48,034 bases of DNA from Myxococcota bacterium (GTDB taxonomy: Bacteria; Myxococcota_A; Polyangia; Palsa-1104; JAEUJZ01), in contig JANWXW010000107.1 in assembly GCA_025057315.1 (NCBI GenBank), positions 1-48,034 of the forward strand, written 5' to 3'. A model generated the notes under the pieces. It saw nothing but the letters and a program-made list of their open reading frames with translations, was not told where the DNA came from and did no database searches. This document shows, in pieces, positions 8,996 to 17,625 of this stretch. Within the stretch, counting starts at the first letter, position 1. Each line of letters begins with the position of its first letter. Made by a program: the position numbers and the translations under genes.

Positions 8996-9022
8996 GCCGT
9001 TGTGTAAAGATTTGGCAACGGC
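8996..9022. promoter_or_regulatory. Inverted repeat, candidate enhancer site
   Basis: Perfect 7-bp arms GCCGTTG and CAACGGC separated by 13 bp, placed 46-76 bp upstream of the -12 element of the sigma-54 promoter. Size and position suit a dimeric Fis-type activator site. Function inferred. Confidence 0.4.
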
Positions 9023-9064
9023 GCGGAGGGAGTATGTACAAAAATTGCACTTTGGCCTGGTCCC

Positions 9065-9089
9065 CCTCCGCGGCTTGAAGCCGAGGAGG
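9065..9089. promoter_or_regulatory. Long inverted repeat, second candidate enhancer site or hairpin
   Basis: CCTCCGCGGCT pairs with AGCCGAGGAGG across a 3-nt centre: 10 base pairs with one mismatch. It lies about 115-140 bp upstream of the sigma-54 -12 element, within the usual range of upstream activating sequences. It could instead be an RNA hairpin in the htrA 3' region. Confidence 0.35.
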
Positions 9090-9142
9090 CGACGCTGGGG
9101 TCGCTGCAGGGATGAACGGGCGGCGGGGTGGGCCGCAGGGAA

Positions 9143-9167
9143 GGTGGGCAGCCCCCCTATGCCCACC
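9143..9167 (-). terminator. Terminator-like hairpin after htrA
   Basis: A perfect 8-bp GC-rich stem (GGTGGGCA with TGCCCACC, 9-nt loop) begins 17 nt after the htrA stop codon. There is no strong T-tract, so termination efficiency is uncertain. Confidence 0.4.
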
Positions 9168-9184
9168 GCCAAGGCAACAGGAGC

Positions 9185-10738
9185 CTACTGTCCGGGAGGC
9201 TGAAGCAGGACGAAGAAGGCCTGGTCGCCCTTCTGGACCAGCAGCACGTGGCCGCCTGGACGTTCTGTGGACAGGGCCTTGATCGCTTCTTCCACGGTGC
9301 GGACGGGTTTCTTGTCAATCTCCAGGATCACATCGCCGCGTGCCAGGTTGGCCTCGGAGGCGGGGCTGCCGGGTTTGACACCGCTGATGAGCACGCCAGC
9401 CTGCACCTTGAGGCCGAGGCGTTCAGCCAGCTGGGGGGTCAGGGTCTGCAGGCTCAGCCCCAGCCTTGCACGGGTCTTGCCCTGCTCGTCGGTGCCACCG
9501 CCGGAGACCACCGCTTTGTCGTCGTTGGGCAACTCCCCGGCCTTGACCTGGATGGTCAAGGACTTGCCATCGCGCCACACGTTGAGCACGACCGTGTCGC
9601 CCACATTGCGCGAGAGCACCTGCCGCTGCACGTCGCGCGAGCTGTCCACCTTCTTGCCGTCCACGGCGGTGATCACGTCGCCGCGCTTGACGCCGGCCTT
9701 TTCAGCCGGCCCACCCGGCGTGAGGCCCTGCACCAGGGCTCCCTTCTCCGGTCCCCCCATGGCCCTGGCTAGGTCAGGATTGTACTCTTGCATGCTGATG
9801 CCCAGGAACGGCCTGCGCACCTTGCCGGTGGCGATAAGCTCCCTCATGATCGGCTTGGCCATATCGGACGGGACAGCGAAGCCGATGCCGATGTTGCCGC
9901 CCGGGCCCAGGATGGCGGTATTGATGCCGATGACCTCGCCGGCCAGGTTGACCAGCGGCCCGCCCGAGTTGCCAGGGTTGATCGATGCGTCGGTCTGGAG
10001 GAAGTCCTGGTAGAAGGTCCGCATGTCGCCGATGCCGCTACGCCCCTTGGCGCTGATGACACCGACGGTGACGGTGTGGTCCAGGCCAAAGGGGTTGCCA
10101 ATCGCGATGACCCACTCGCCCACAAGCATCTTGTCCGAGTCGCCCAACCGGGCCGGCTTGAGCTGGTAGCCCTTGGCGTCTACCTTGATCACGGCCAGGT
10201 CGCTGCGCGGATCGGTGCCGACGATCTTAGCTGACAGCTCGCGGCCGTCGGCAAACTTGACCTTGATGCTGTCAGCGCCAGAGACCACATGGTTGTTGGT
10301 CAGGATGTGTCCCGCGGTATCCACCACGACACCTGAGCCAGCGCCGCGCTGCACCGGACCGCTGTCCTCGTCTTCCTCACCGCCACCGTCTTCCTCATCG
10401 GGGAAGCCGAAGGGGAACGGGAAGGGAAAGTCGCGGAACGGGTTCAGCCGCCGGAAGCGCACACCCTTTTGCTTTTTCTCGACCTTGATGGCCACCACGC
10501 TTGGGCCCACCTGCTCGGCCACCTGGGAGAAGGTACGCGACAGGGCACGCGCCCCTTCAATCTGGGCAGCCGTTGGTGGCGGCAGGGCCGGAGCAACTGC
10601 GCCCGGCAGGGTGGGCGGCGAGGCAGAGGCAGGCTGGTCCCAGCTCACCTTCACCTTTGTGCAGGCCAGTGCCAGCACGACTCCCAGTCCGAACAGGGCA
10701 CTCCCGGGAATCAGCCGGGTTAGGATACCTTTGGACAT
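9185..10738 (-). CDS. htrA: HtrA/Do-family serine protease, predicted lipoprotein
   Basis: 517 residues from ATG 10738, which has a GGAGG ribosome site; the longer frame lacks one. An N-terminal hydrophobic segment ends in LALAC (Cys26), a lipobox, so the protein should be anchored in the envelope. The trypsin-like domain carries the full triad: His150 in TNNHVV, Asp180 in RSDLAV, Ser258 in GNSGGPL. Two PDZ domains follow (about 310-400 and 425-515). An acidic insert (residues 114-127, EEDGGG/EEDEDS) sits in the LA-loop region before the catalytic core. It degrades or refolds damaged envelope proteins. It is divergent from a membrane histidine kinase and NtrC-type regulator, which are plausible controllers. 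Confidence 0.93.
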   Translation of the reverse strand: MSKGILTRLIPGSALFGLGVVLALACTKVKVSWDQPASASPPTLPGAVAPALPPPTAAQIEGARALSRTFSQVAEQVGPSVVAIKVEKKQKGVRFRRLNPFRDFPFPFPFGFPDEEDGGGEEDEDSGPVQRGAGSGVVVDTAGHILTNNHVVSGADSIKVKFADGRELSAKIVGTDPRSDLAVIKVDAKGYQLKPARLGDSDKMLVGEWVIAIGNPFGLDHTVTVGVISAKGRSGIGDMRTFYQDFLQTDASINPGNSGGPLVNLAGEVIGINTAILGPGGNIGIGFAVPSDMAKPIMRELIATGKVRRPFLGISMQEYNPDLARAMGGPEKGALVQGLTPGGPAEKAGVKRGDVITAVDGKKVDSSRDVQRQVLSRNVGDTVVLNVWRDGKSLTIQVKAGELPNDDKAVVSGGGTDEQGKTRARLGLSLQTLTPQLAERLGLKVQAGVLISGVKPGSPASEANLARGDVILEIDKKPVRTVEEAIKALSTERPGGHVLLVQKGDQAFFVLLQPPGQ

Positions 10739-10793
10739 CGGAACTTTCCTCCACGCATGGATGTTCGCTCGCAGACAAGGAAGGGACGAAGTA

Positions 10794-10822
10794 AGGCTAA
10801 GCCCTGCTTGGTCGACGTTCAA
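10794..10822 (-). promoter_or_regulatory. Possible sigma-70-type promoter of htrA
   Basis: On the minus strand TTGAAC (revcomp of 10817-10822) and TAGCCT (revcomp of 10794-10799) are 17 bp apart, 55 bp or more before the htrA ATG. The -35 is good and the -10 is poor. The CTTGAA overlap also resembles a sigma-32 -35 box, but no CCCCAT -10 follows. Confidence 0.3.
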
Positions 10823-10915
10823 GGCCCGATGGCCCCTCTTTGGGGCGACCTTCATCATCGTTCAGGGTCTTAAGATAAGACGCACCGCGACGGCAGGCGG
10901 TTGCATGCAGGCGCC

Positions 10916-12655
10916 GTGAAGATCCGTACCAAGCTTATCGGGTTGCTGTCGGCCCTGCTGCTGCTTGTCATTTTGGCCAGCACGCTCGGCGGTGGGTACA
11001 TGCTGCGCAGCCGGGTCGAGGGGAGCGTCCGCGAGGATGCGCATGCCACCGCGCTGGACATTGCCAACAGCCTGGAGGACTACCTGCAGACCGAGCGGTC
11101 GGACGAGGAAGTGGCCGAACGGCTGGAGGTCATGCGGCGCCGCCACCCCTTGGTGGTGAAGTTGGCCCTGTCGTTTGCCACCGAAACCGGAGACACCGTC
11201 GAGCTGGTTCTGCCACCGGCCGGAGACGTCGAGGTATCCCATCCGGTTCGGACGCGGCGGGGGCGGGGAGAGCGGGCCCATCAGTACGATATCCGCCGCG
11301 TGCTCCTCGACCATGGCGATGAGGCTCGTCCACCGCTGCTGCGCAGCGTGGAGCCGCTGTGGCGGTTGCCGGAGCGGGGTTCTTCCTCCCGCTGGAGCCG
11401 CCTGGTGCCACAGCCACGCCGGAGCCGGGACATCCGCACGCGAGAGGATCCGGAGGCGTGTCGGCCCCAGCGCTGCCTCACGCTCACCACGCCGCTCGAC
11501 CCTGTCGGGCCCCAGCGCGGGACCTTGGATGTGACCGTGCTGCGCGACCGCTACAACAAAGTGCTCTCGGCCCAGCTGCATATTTCCGCCCTTACCACGC
11601 TGGCTGCCCTGCTCATCTTGCTGCTGGCGACGGCCTGGATCGTCGATCGGGTCGTGGCCCGTCCGGTCTCTGAGCTGGAGCGCGCCATGCATGAAGTAGA
11701 GCAGGGCAACCTGCGCTGTCGCGTCCGCACGACGAGGCAAGACGAGATCGGCAACCTGGGACGGGGCTTCAACGCCATGCTCGACCGCCTGGCCCAGGCC
11801 GACGAGGAGATCCGTGGCCTCAACAGCCGCCTGGCCGATGAAGTTGCCGCCGCCACGCAGGACCTCCAGCGCAAGAACGAGGCCCTCGATCATCTCAACC
11901 AGCTTCTGCTGCAGACCCAGCGAGAGCTGGGGGACAAGGAGCGTCTGGCAGCGCTGGGACAGCTGGCCGCCCAGCTCGCCCATGAGATCGGCACGCCGCT
12001 GGCCTCTGTCTCAGGCCACCTCCAGCTGGCCGCTGCGACCGACAACCTCCCGCCGCAGCTTCGCGAACGCTTGCAGGTGGCCATTGGTGAGCTGGGGCGC
12101 GTCTCCAATATCATCCGCGACTACCTGGACCAGACACGTACAGCCAGGCCTGCTTTGGTGCCCGTGGACCTACGCCGCATCGCGGAGGAGGCCGTGCAGG
12201 TGGCCACCACCGCCTCGCAGCGCCCAGAGGTCCGTGTGGTCACATCGATCGATCCCCAGGCAGCCGAGATACGAACCGATCCGGGCCTGGTCCGCCAGAT
12301 CCTCATCAACCTGCTGACCAATGCCCTGGACGCCAGCCATGCCCGCGGTGGCAGTGAGGGTGTGGTGACGTTGTCAGCGGACTCGGCCGGCGACGGCTGG
12401 GTACGGATATCGGTCCGGGACAACGGCATCGGCATTGCCGCCGAGGACCTGCCGCGGGTCTTCGAGCCCTTTTACACCACCAAGGGACGGGGACGTGGCA
12501 CCGGGTTGGGGCTGTCGATCTGCCGGGAGCTGGCTCGGGCACTTGGGGGTCGGATCACCGTCACCAGCACGCCCGGACAGGGCTCGGAGTTCGCCGTGGT
12601 GCTCCCCTGCGGTAGAAACGGCGCTGGCGCAGCCTCTTCTCAGCCTGGATGCTGA
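10916..12655 (+). CDS. Membrane sensor histidine kinase with HAMP domain
   Basis: 579 residues from GTG 10916 (TTG 10901 is an alternative five codons earlier). Architecture: short cytoplasmic tip, membrane helix (KLIGLLSALLLLVILAS), an extracytoplasmic sensor region of about 190 residues rich in Arg with two cysteines close together (EACRPQRCL), a second membrane helix (LTTLAALLILLLATAWIV), HAMP (VARPVSELERAM), a coiled coil, HisKA with His356 in QLAHEIGTPLASV, and HATPase with N box (LINLLTNALDA), DNGIGI and GTGLGLSI. It is followed after 20 bp by an NtrC-type regulator, forming a two-component pair, and is divergent from htrA, which suggests sensing of envelope state. The partner and signal are inferred. 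Confidence 0.92.
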   Translation: MKIRTKLIGLLSALLLLVILASTLGGGYMLRSRVEGSVREDAHATALDIANSLEDYLQTERSDEEVAERLEVMRRRHPLVVKLALSFATETGDTVELVLPPAGDVEVSHPVRTRRGRGERAHQYDIRRVLLDHGDEARPPLLRSVEPLWRLPERGSSSRWSRLVPQPRRSRDIRTREDPEACRPQRCLTLTTPLDPVGPQRGTLDVTVLRDRYNKVLSAQLHISALTTLAALLILLLATAWIVDRVVARPVSELERAMHEVEQGNLRCRVRTTRQDEIGNLGRGFNAMLDRLAQADEEIRGLNSRLADEVAAATQDLQRKNEALDHLNQLLLQTQRELGDKERLAALGQLAAQLAHEIGTPLASVSGHLQLAAATDNLPPQLRERLQVAIGELGRVSNIIRDYLDQTRTARPALVPVDLRRIAEEAVQVATTASQRPEVRVVTSIDPQAAEIRTDPGLVRQILINLLTNALDASHARGGSEGVVTLSADSAGDGWVRISVRDNGIGIAAEDLPRVFEPFYTTKGRGRGTGLGLSICRELARALGGRITVTSTPGQGSEFAVVLPCGRNGAGAASSQPGC

Positions 12656-12675
12656 TTTGCTAATACCGTTGACAC

Positions 12676-14049
12676 ATGCGCGCGCTGGTTGTGGAGGACG
12701 ATGAGGCATTCCGCCGGGTCATGGCCGAGATCCTGCAAAGAGAGGGCTATGAGGTGGAGCTGGCATCCAGCGCAGAGGAGGCCATTCGTCTGGCGGCGTT
12801 GCCTCGCTCCGTCGATGTTGTGGTAAGTGACGTCCGCCTGGGAGACGGGGCGGACGGCATGGACGTGCTGGCCGCCTTCCGGCGTCTGCAGCCCCAGGTC
12901 CCGGTGGTGCTGATGACGGCGTTTGGCGATGTGGAAAGCGCCATGAAGGCGATTCAGCAGGGGGCCTATGACTATATCTCTAAGCCGTTTGACAACCGGG
13001 ATTTGCTCGCCACCGTCGGGCGGGCCCTGGAGCGCAAGCGGCTGATCGAGGAGAACCGGGCGCTGAGGCAGCGACCCCGCGATCGCATGCGGGACATCGT
13101 CGGGCGCTCACCCGCTATGCTGGAGGTCTACAAGACCGTCGCCCGCGTGGCTCCGACCCAAGCCACTGTGCTGGTCATTGGCGAATCGGGCACCGGCAAG
13201 GAGCTGGTGGCGCGGGCCATTCACAACCACTCCCCCCGCGCTGGGGGGCCCTTTGTTGCGGTCAACTGCACCGCACTGGCCGAGTCGCTGCTGGAGTCAG
13301 AGCTGTTTGGCCACGTCCGAGGCGCCTTCACCGGGGCCACCACCCACAAGCGCGGCCTGTTCGAGGAGGCCCAGGGCGGGACTCTTTTTTTGGACGAGAT
13401 CGGCGATGTGGGGCCAAAGATGCAGGCCCAGCTGCTGCGGGTCTTGCAGGAGGGCGAGATCCGCCGTGTGGGTGGCAGCGAGCCCATCCGGGTGGATGTG
13501 CGCGTGGTGGCGTCTACGAACCGGGATCTCGACGAAGAGGTGGCGCGTGGCCGCTTCCGCGAGGACCTGTACTTTCGCGTCAATGTGGTCAGCGTCCGCC
13601 TGCCACCGCTGCGCGACCGCCCCGAAGACATCCCGCTGCTGGTGGATCACTTTTTGGCCAAATACGCCCGCCGCGAGGGACAGGCGGAGGCCGGCATCGC
13701 CGCCGAGGCCCTGTCGCTGCTTCAGCGGTACGCCTGGCCGGGCAACGTGCGTGAGCTGGAAAACGTCATTGAGCGGGCGTTGACCTTGTCTAAGAGCGGC
13801 GTCATCCTGCCTGCCGACTTGCCGCCGGAGATTCGCGGCGCGCCCCCGACGCGGGTGGCGCCGCTGGAGTGGAGTCTCATCGAGGACCGCCCGACGCTGG
13901 CCGAACTGGAGCAGCGCTACATCAACCTGGTCCTGCAGCAGGAGGGCGGAAACAAAAAGCGTGCTGCCGAAATCCTGGGCATCGACCGGCGGACCCTCTA
14001 TCGGACGCTGGAGCGCACGAGTGGCGACCGCGGTGGCGAAGAAGATTGA
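12676..14049 (+). CDS. NtrC-family sigma-54-dependent response regulator
   Basis: 457 residues. Receiver (RALVVEDDE; phospho-acceptor Asp52 in VSDVRLG; Lys in ISKPF), AAA+ with Walker A GESGTGKE, canonical GAFTGA loop, Walker B TLFLDEIG and RELENVIER, then a Fis-type helix-turn-helix AAEILGIDRRTLYRTLER. Unlike the two paralogues at 3631 and 7475 it has the standard VNCTAL and GAFTGA sequences, so it belongs to a different subgroup. It is the likely partner of the histidine kinase 20 bp upstream. The divergent htrA gene is a candidate target, although I see no sigma-54 element in the htrA upstream region. Confidence 0.93.
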   Translation: MRALVVEDDEAFRRVMAEILQREGYEVELASSAEEAIRLAALPRSVDVVVSDVRLGDGADGMDVLAAFRRLQPQVPVVLMTAFGDVESAMKAIQQGAYDYISKPFDNRDLLATVGRALERKRLIEENRALRQRPRDRMRDIVGRSPAMLEVYKTVARVAPTQATVLVIGESGTGKELVARAIHNHSPRAGGPFVAVNCTALAESLLESELFGHVRGAFTGATTHKRGLFEEAQGGTLFLDEIGDVGPKMQAQLLRVLQEGEIRRVGGSEPIRVDVRVVASTNRDLDEEVARGRFREDLYFRVNVVSVRLPPLRDRPEDIPLLVDHFLAKYARREGQAEAGIAAEALSLLQRYAWPGNVRELENVIERALTLSKSGVILPADLPPEIRGAPPTRVAPLEWSLIEDRPTLAELEQRYINLVLQQEGGNKKRAAEILGIDRRTLYRTLERTSGDRGGEED

Positions 14050-14084
14050 GCCAGCCGCTTGCCGCAGGTGGCTGCGGGTATAAG

Positions 14085-14402
14085 ATGCGGGTCATGCAAA
14101 CGACCCTTGCGGCTTGTGCCCTGGTGGTGCTGCTGGGCTGCGGCGCGCCCTCCAATGTGGACCTGTGCCATGCGACATGTGACTCCTCGCGACGCTGCGG
14201 CCTCGTCTCCGACTCGGCGGCCGCCAACTGCCGCCAGGCCTGCGAGAACAACCGCGGTGCGCTGATGGACCAGGACCGCCGCGAAGACCGCGAGTGCCGC
14301 AACGCCGGCGTCATCCGGCAGCAGAAGATGAACTGCCTGACATCCGACTGCAACAAGGTCGCGCAGTGCCTGGCCCGGGTAGACGGCTGCATCTGGAGCT
14401 GA
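14085..14402 (+). CDS. Small cysteine-rich lipoprotein
   Basis: 105 residues. Signal region LAACALVVLLGC with the lipidated cysteine at residue 19. The mature part has ten further cysteines, in pairs such as CHATC, CRQAC and LTSDC, enough for five disulfides, and a charged middle (MDQDRREDREC). The spacing recalls small disulfide-bonded extracytoplasmic domains common in myxobacteria, but I recognise no named family. Starts are possible at ATG 14085 or at the second Met three codons later. It lies between the NtrC-type regulator and glutathione reductase, 37 bp from the latter, so the two may be co-transcribed. Function unknown. Confidence 0.7.
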   Translation: MRVMQTTLAACALVVLLGCGAPSNVDLCHATCDSSRRCGLVSDSAAANCRQACENNRGALMDQDRREDRECRNAGVIRQQKMNCLTSDCNKVAQCLARVDGCIWS

Positions 14403-14439
14403 GCCGGCAGCGGGGGCTGGAAGCAGGGAGCCATCGCTC

Positions 14440-15837
14440 GTGGGGCGATACCAGTTTGATCTTATTACCATCGGCGCCGGCTCGGGTGGCATTGCTGCCA
14501 GTCGGCGCGCGGCGGCGCACGGCGCCCGGGTGGCCATTTGTGAAGCAGGACGGGTGGGCGGCACGTGCGTGCTGCGGGGCTGCGTCCCCAAGAAGCTGCT
14601 CGTCTACGGGGCCCAGGTGCGCGAGGAGATCGACGATGCGGTTGGCTTTGGCTGGAGCATCGCGGGAGCACGCTGCGACTTGGCGGCGCTGATCAGCAAC
14701 AAGGACCAGGAAATCGCCCGCCTCAGCCGCCTCTACGAGCGCTTGCTTCATGACGCAGGGGTAGAGATAGTCCGCGGCCATGCTCGCCTGCTGGACCCTC
14801 ACACCGTGGAGGTCGCTGGGCGCTGTATCCAGGGCGAATACATCCTGCTGGCCACCGGGAGCAGCCCTACACGGCCGGCCATCCCCGGCATCGAGCATGT
14901 CATCAGCTCCGATGAGGCGCTCGATCTGCAGACGCTGCCTAGGCACCTGGTCATCGTCGGGGGCGGATACATCGCTGCTGAGTTCGCCAGCATCTTCCGC
15001 GGCTTGGGTGCCGAGGTAACGGTGGTGCTGCGGGGGAATCTGCTCCTGCGCGGATTGGACCAGGATCTGCGTTCGCACCTGCAGAAGGCAATGGAGCAGC
15101 GCGGCGTGCGTTTTCTGTGTGACACGGTTGTGTGCAGCATCGAGCGCGAGCCCGACGGGCGCCTCAGCCTGCTCACCAATGCGGGCGAGATCCTGGAGGC
15201 AGACGTTGTATTGTATGCCACCGGCCGCGCCCCCCACACCGCCGGCATGGGGCTGCAAGAGGTGGGAGTCCGCCTCACACCCCGCGGGGGCGTCCTGGTC
15301 GATGCGTGGTCGCGCAGCTCCGTGGAGAACATCTACGCCGTGGGCGACTGCAGCGATCGCACCAACCTGACGCCGGTGGCGATCGCCCAGGGGCGGGCGG
15401 TGGCCGACAGTCTGTTCTCGGGCACACCGCGCGTGTTCGACCCCACCGCTGTGCCGACCGCGGTCTTTAGCCTGCCGCCCCTGGCCAGCGTTGGTCTGTC
15501 CGAGGAGTCGGCGCGGGCACGTCACCGGGCCGTGGATGTGTACCTGTCCAGCTTTCGGCCCTTGAAACATGCCCTGTCGGGGCGCGATGAGCATACGCTC
15601 ATGAAGCTGGTGGTGGATGGGGAGACCGACCGCGTGCTCGGCTGCCACATGGTGGGCGCAGATGCCCCCGAGATCATTCAGGGGTTGGCGGTGGCCCTAA
15701 GCTGCGGCGCAACCAAGGCCCAGCTCGATGCCACCGTCGGCATCCACCCGACTGCGGCAGAAGAGTTTCTGACCATGCGGCAAAAACGCCCGCCCCACTC
15801 CCCGGGGGGAGCTGAGCGGGGCGATGGCTCAGGCTAG
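14440..15837 (+). CDS. gor: Glutathione-disulfide reductase
   Basis: 465 residues, a full-length class I pyridine-nucleotide disulfide oxidoreductase. FAD-binding GAGSGGIAA, redox-active disulfide Cys43/Cys48 in GGTCVLRGCVPKK (the VxRGCVPKK form is typical of glutathione reductase, not lipoamide dehydrogenase), NADPH motif GGGYIAAEFASIF followed by VVLRGNLLLRG with Arg residues that favour NADPH, second FAD motif YAVGDCSD, and C-terminal HPTAAEE with the catalytic His-Glu. It keeps glutathione reduced in the cytoplasm. Start is GTG 14440 with a GGGAG some 10 nt upstream. Trypanothione or related low-molecular-weight thiol reductases share the motifs, so substrate is by family analogy. Confidence 0.88.
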   Translation: MGRYQFDLITIGAGSGGIAASRRAAAHGARVAICEAGRVGGTCVLRGCVPKKLLVYGAQVREEIDDAVGFGWSIAGARCDLAALISNKDQEIARLSRLYERLLHDAGVEIVRGHARLLDPHTVEVAGRCIQGEYILLATGSSPTRPAIPGIEHVISSDEALDLQTLPRHLVIVGGGYIAAEFASIFRGLGAEVTVVLRGNLLLRGLDQDLRSHLQKAMEQRGVRFLCDTVVCSIEREPDGRLSLLTNAGEILEADVVLYATGRAPHTAGMGLQEVGVRLTPRGGVLVDAWSRSSVENIYAVGDCSDRTNLTPVAIAQGRAVADSLFSGTPRVFDPTAVPTAVFSLPPLASVGLSEESARARHRAVDVYLSSFRPLKHALSGRDEHTLMKLVVDGETDRVLGCHMVGADAPEIIQGLAVALSCGATKAQLDATVGIHPTAAEEFLTMRQKRPPHSPGGAERGDGSG

Positions 15838-15878
15838 CCTTATCATGCGCAACACCAAAGATGTGCTAGACAACTACC

Positions 15879-16490
15879 GTGACCAGTGACGCACTCCCCC
15901 AGGGACTGAGCGCGGAGATGCCCGCGGATGCTGCCTTCCGGTGCCTCGGGCGACTATGCGAGGAGCGCGCCCGCGGCCAGGGCGAGGGCGAGCAGAGCAT
16001 GCTCTGGCGCTATGGCCATCAGACTGCGGTCCAGCTTGCACGATGGGCGCGGCGTCTTCCGCCCTCGCTGCAGGGACGCATCCGCGCCACGCATCTGGCC
16101 TCCGGCCTGAGTGTCCTGTGTGGCGAGCGCGAAGGCGACACGGAAGACCGGCAGATGCACCGCCTCGTGCTCGCGATGTATTTGTCCTTTCTGCAGCAGA
16201 GCGGCGTGAGGCCAGCCCAGGACCTGTATGTAGCCGCGACCCTGTGGGCCTTCCTGCAGCGGATGGCGCTGCTGGCAGCGGTGACCATCGATGAGAGCAA
16301 GACACCGGCGTGGCGGGTGCAGCGGCTGCGCAGTGCCGCCATGCGGATGCGCGAGAACCTGGTGACGGACATGGCCGAGATCGTCATCGCCGGGGCCGCT
16401 CAGGTGCTGGCCGCCGCAGCGGAGACAGATGGCGCACCGCCAGAGCCGCCTGCCGGCGAGGCCCAGCTGTCTGTGGAACCCAAGGCGTAG
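15879..16490 (+). CDS. Hypothetical helical protein
   Basis: 203 residues from GTG 15879. Predominantly alpha-helical with long amphipathic stretches (MLWRYGHQTAVQLARWARRL, LVLAMYLSFLQQSGV, LWAFLQRMALLAAVTI) and an Ala/Glu/Pro-rich tail. No signal peptide, cofactor motif or recognised domain; probably cytoplasmic. It follows gor by 41 bp and precedes the dehydrogenase by 191 bp on the same strand. The consistent coding character and placement support a real gene. Function unknown. Confidence 0.6.
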   Translation: MTSDALPQGLSAEMPADAAFRCLGRLCEERARGQGEGEQSMLWRYGHQTAVQLARWARRLPPSLQGRIRATHLASGLSVLCGEREGDTEDRQMHRLVLAMYLSFLQQSGVRPAQDLYVAATLWAFLQRMALLAAVTIDESKTPAWRVQRLRSAAMRMRENLVTDMAEIVIAGAAQVLAAAAETDGAPPEPPAGEAQLSVEPKA

Positions 16491-16681
16491 GGCGGCCTTC
16501 ATCCCCTGGCCCGGCCTTGGGAGCAGGGGGCAGCGCGTGTGCGGGGCGGCCAAGAAGCCGGTGGGCGCGCGACGAGAATTGGACATTGGACGGTGCCTAG
16601 CCCCGGATACGCGGACGGGCAGGGGAGGGCGTGTGCATGCCTTGGCTTGCCAGCCTCATCAGCGCGCGTTAGGGTGCCTCC

Positions 16682-17410
16682 ATGCGGACTGCGCTGATCA
16701 CAGGAGGTGCTCGGGGCATTGGCCGCGCCATTGGCTTGGACCTGGCCAGCAGGGGCTGGAACGTCGCCCTGTGCTATCGCACCAGCGTCGAGGCAGCGGC
16801 GCAAACGGCAGCGGAGATTGAGCAGCGAGGCGGACATGCCCTGGCGGTCCGCGCCGACGTGGCGGATCCCACCCAGTGCGAGGTCCTGGTCTCCGCTGTG
16901 CGCGGTGCCTTCGGCGACCCGGACGTGCTGATTCACTGCGCCGGTCCTTACCATCGTACTGACCTGCTCAGCGAGACGCCGCAGGGGTGGCGGGCCATGC
17001 TGGGGCCGAACCTGGACGGCTTCTTCTATTGTGCCCGGCTGGTCGCCCCCGCCATGATGGAGCGCCGCTGGGGCCGCATCCTTGCCTTTAGCATGGCCAA
17101 CGCCGATCGCGCTCTGGCTCAGCCCCAGCTGACCGCGCATTACATCGCCAAAAGCGGCGTGCTCATCCTTGTGCGCACCCTGGCCAAAATGCTGGCCCCG
17201 TATGGTGTCACGGCCAACGCCATCTCGCCTGGCTTCATCGATTCTGGCAGCGAGCCGCCAGAGCAGCTGGAGCAGCTGCGCAAGCGCATCCCCGCGGGCT
17301 ACCTTGGCTCGCTGGAGGACTGCGTCAGCGCCGCGCGGTATCTTCTGTCCGAGGAGGCGCGCTATGTCAACGGCGCCAACCTGCTTCTGAGCGGAGGCTG
17401 GGGTCTGTAG
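16682..17410 (+). CDS. Short-chain dehydrogenase/reductase (FabG-like)
   Basis: 242 residues, the usual size for classical SDR enzymes. Cofactor motif TGGARGIGRA (residues 8-17), RADVAD contact, HCAG in place of NNAG, and the active site Ser in FSMAN with Tyr-Ile-Ala-Lys in HYIAKSG. The C-terminus VNGANLLLSGGWGL matches 3-oxoacyl-ACP reductase-type members. It should use NAD(P)H to reduce a keto group; the substrate cannot be read from sequence. It is not in a fatty-acid gene cluster here, so a housekeeping fabG is unlikely. An RYN-type change (CYRTS) at the end of the second strand suits NADP(H). Confidence 0.85.
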   Translation: MRTALITGGARGIGRAIGLDLASRGWNVALCYRTSVEAAAQTAAEIEQRGGHALAVRADVADPTQCEVLVSAVRGAFGDPDVLIHCAGPYHRTDLLSETPQGWRAMLGPNLDGFFYCARLVAPAMMERRWGRILAFSMANADRALAQPQLTAHYIAKSGVLILVRTLAKMLAPYGVTANAISPGFIDSGSEPPEQLEQLRKRIPAGYLGSLEDCVSAARYLLSEEARYVNGANLLLSGGWGL

Positions 17411-17625
17411 CGCGAGGTCGGGCGCAGCGCTGGGGCCAGTCCCTATTGGCACAGCTGGCGGTGCCTCCCTCTGCCAGGGTCCTTCTATTTTGTCCTACGA
17501 ACCGCCACTGCCCAGCGCGGGGAGGGCGGCACAATTCGGCCGTGCTGTGGGGGGGAGCTCAAGCTCGGCTGGCTTGCGGGGCTCCGCTTGCCATGGTCTG
17601 ATTGCCCGTCTACAACTTGCACACC

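Noticed and set aside
8915..9172. N-terminal extension of the second NtrC-type gene
   Set aside because: It crosses the sigma-54 promoter and has no coding character, while ATG 8914 has a strong ribosome site and directly precedes the receiver domain.
10862..11983. 373-codon minus-strand frame opposite the histidine kinase
   Set aside because: Low-complexity composition and complete overlap with a gene carrying all kinase motifs.
14311..15648. 445-codon minus-strand frame opposite gor
   Set aside because: Antisense to a full set of glutathione reductase motifs; no motif of its own.
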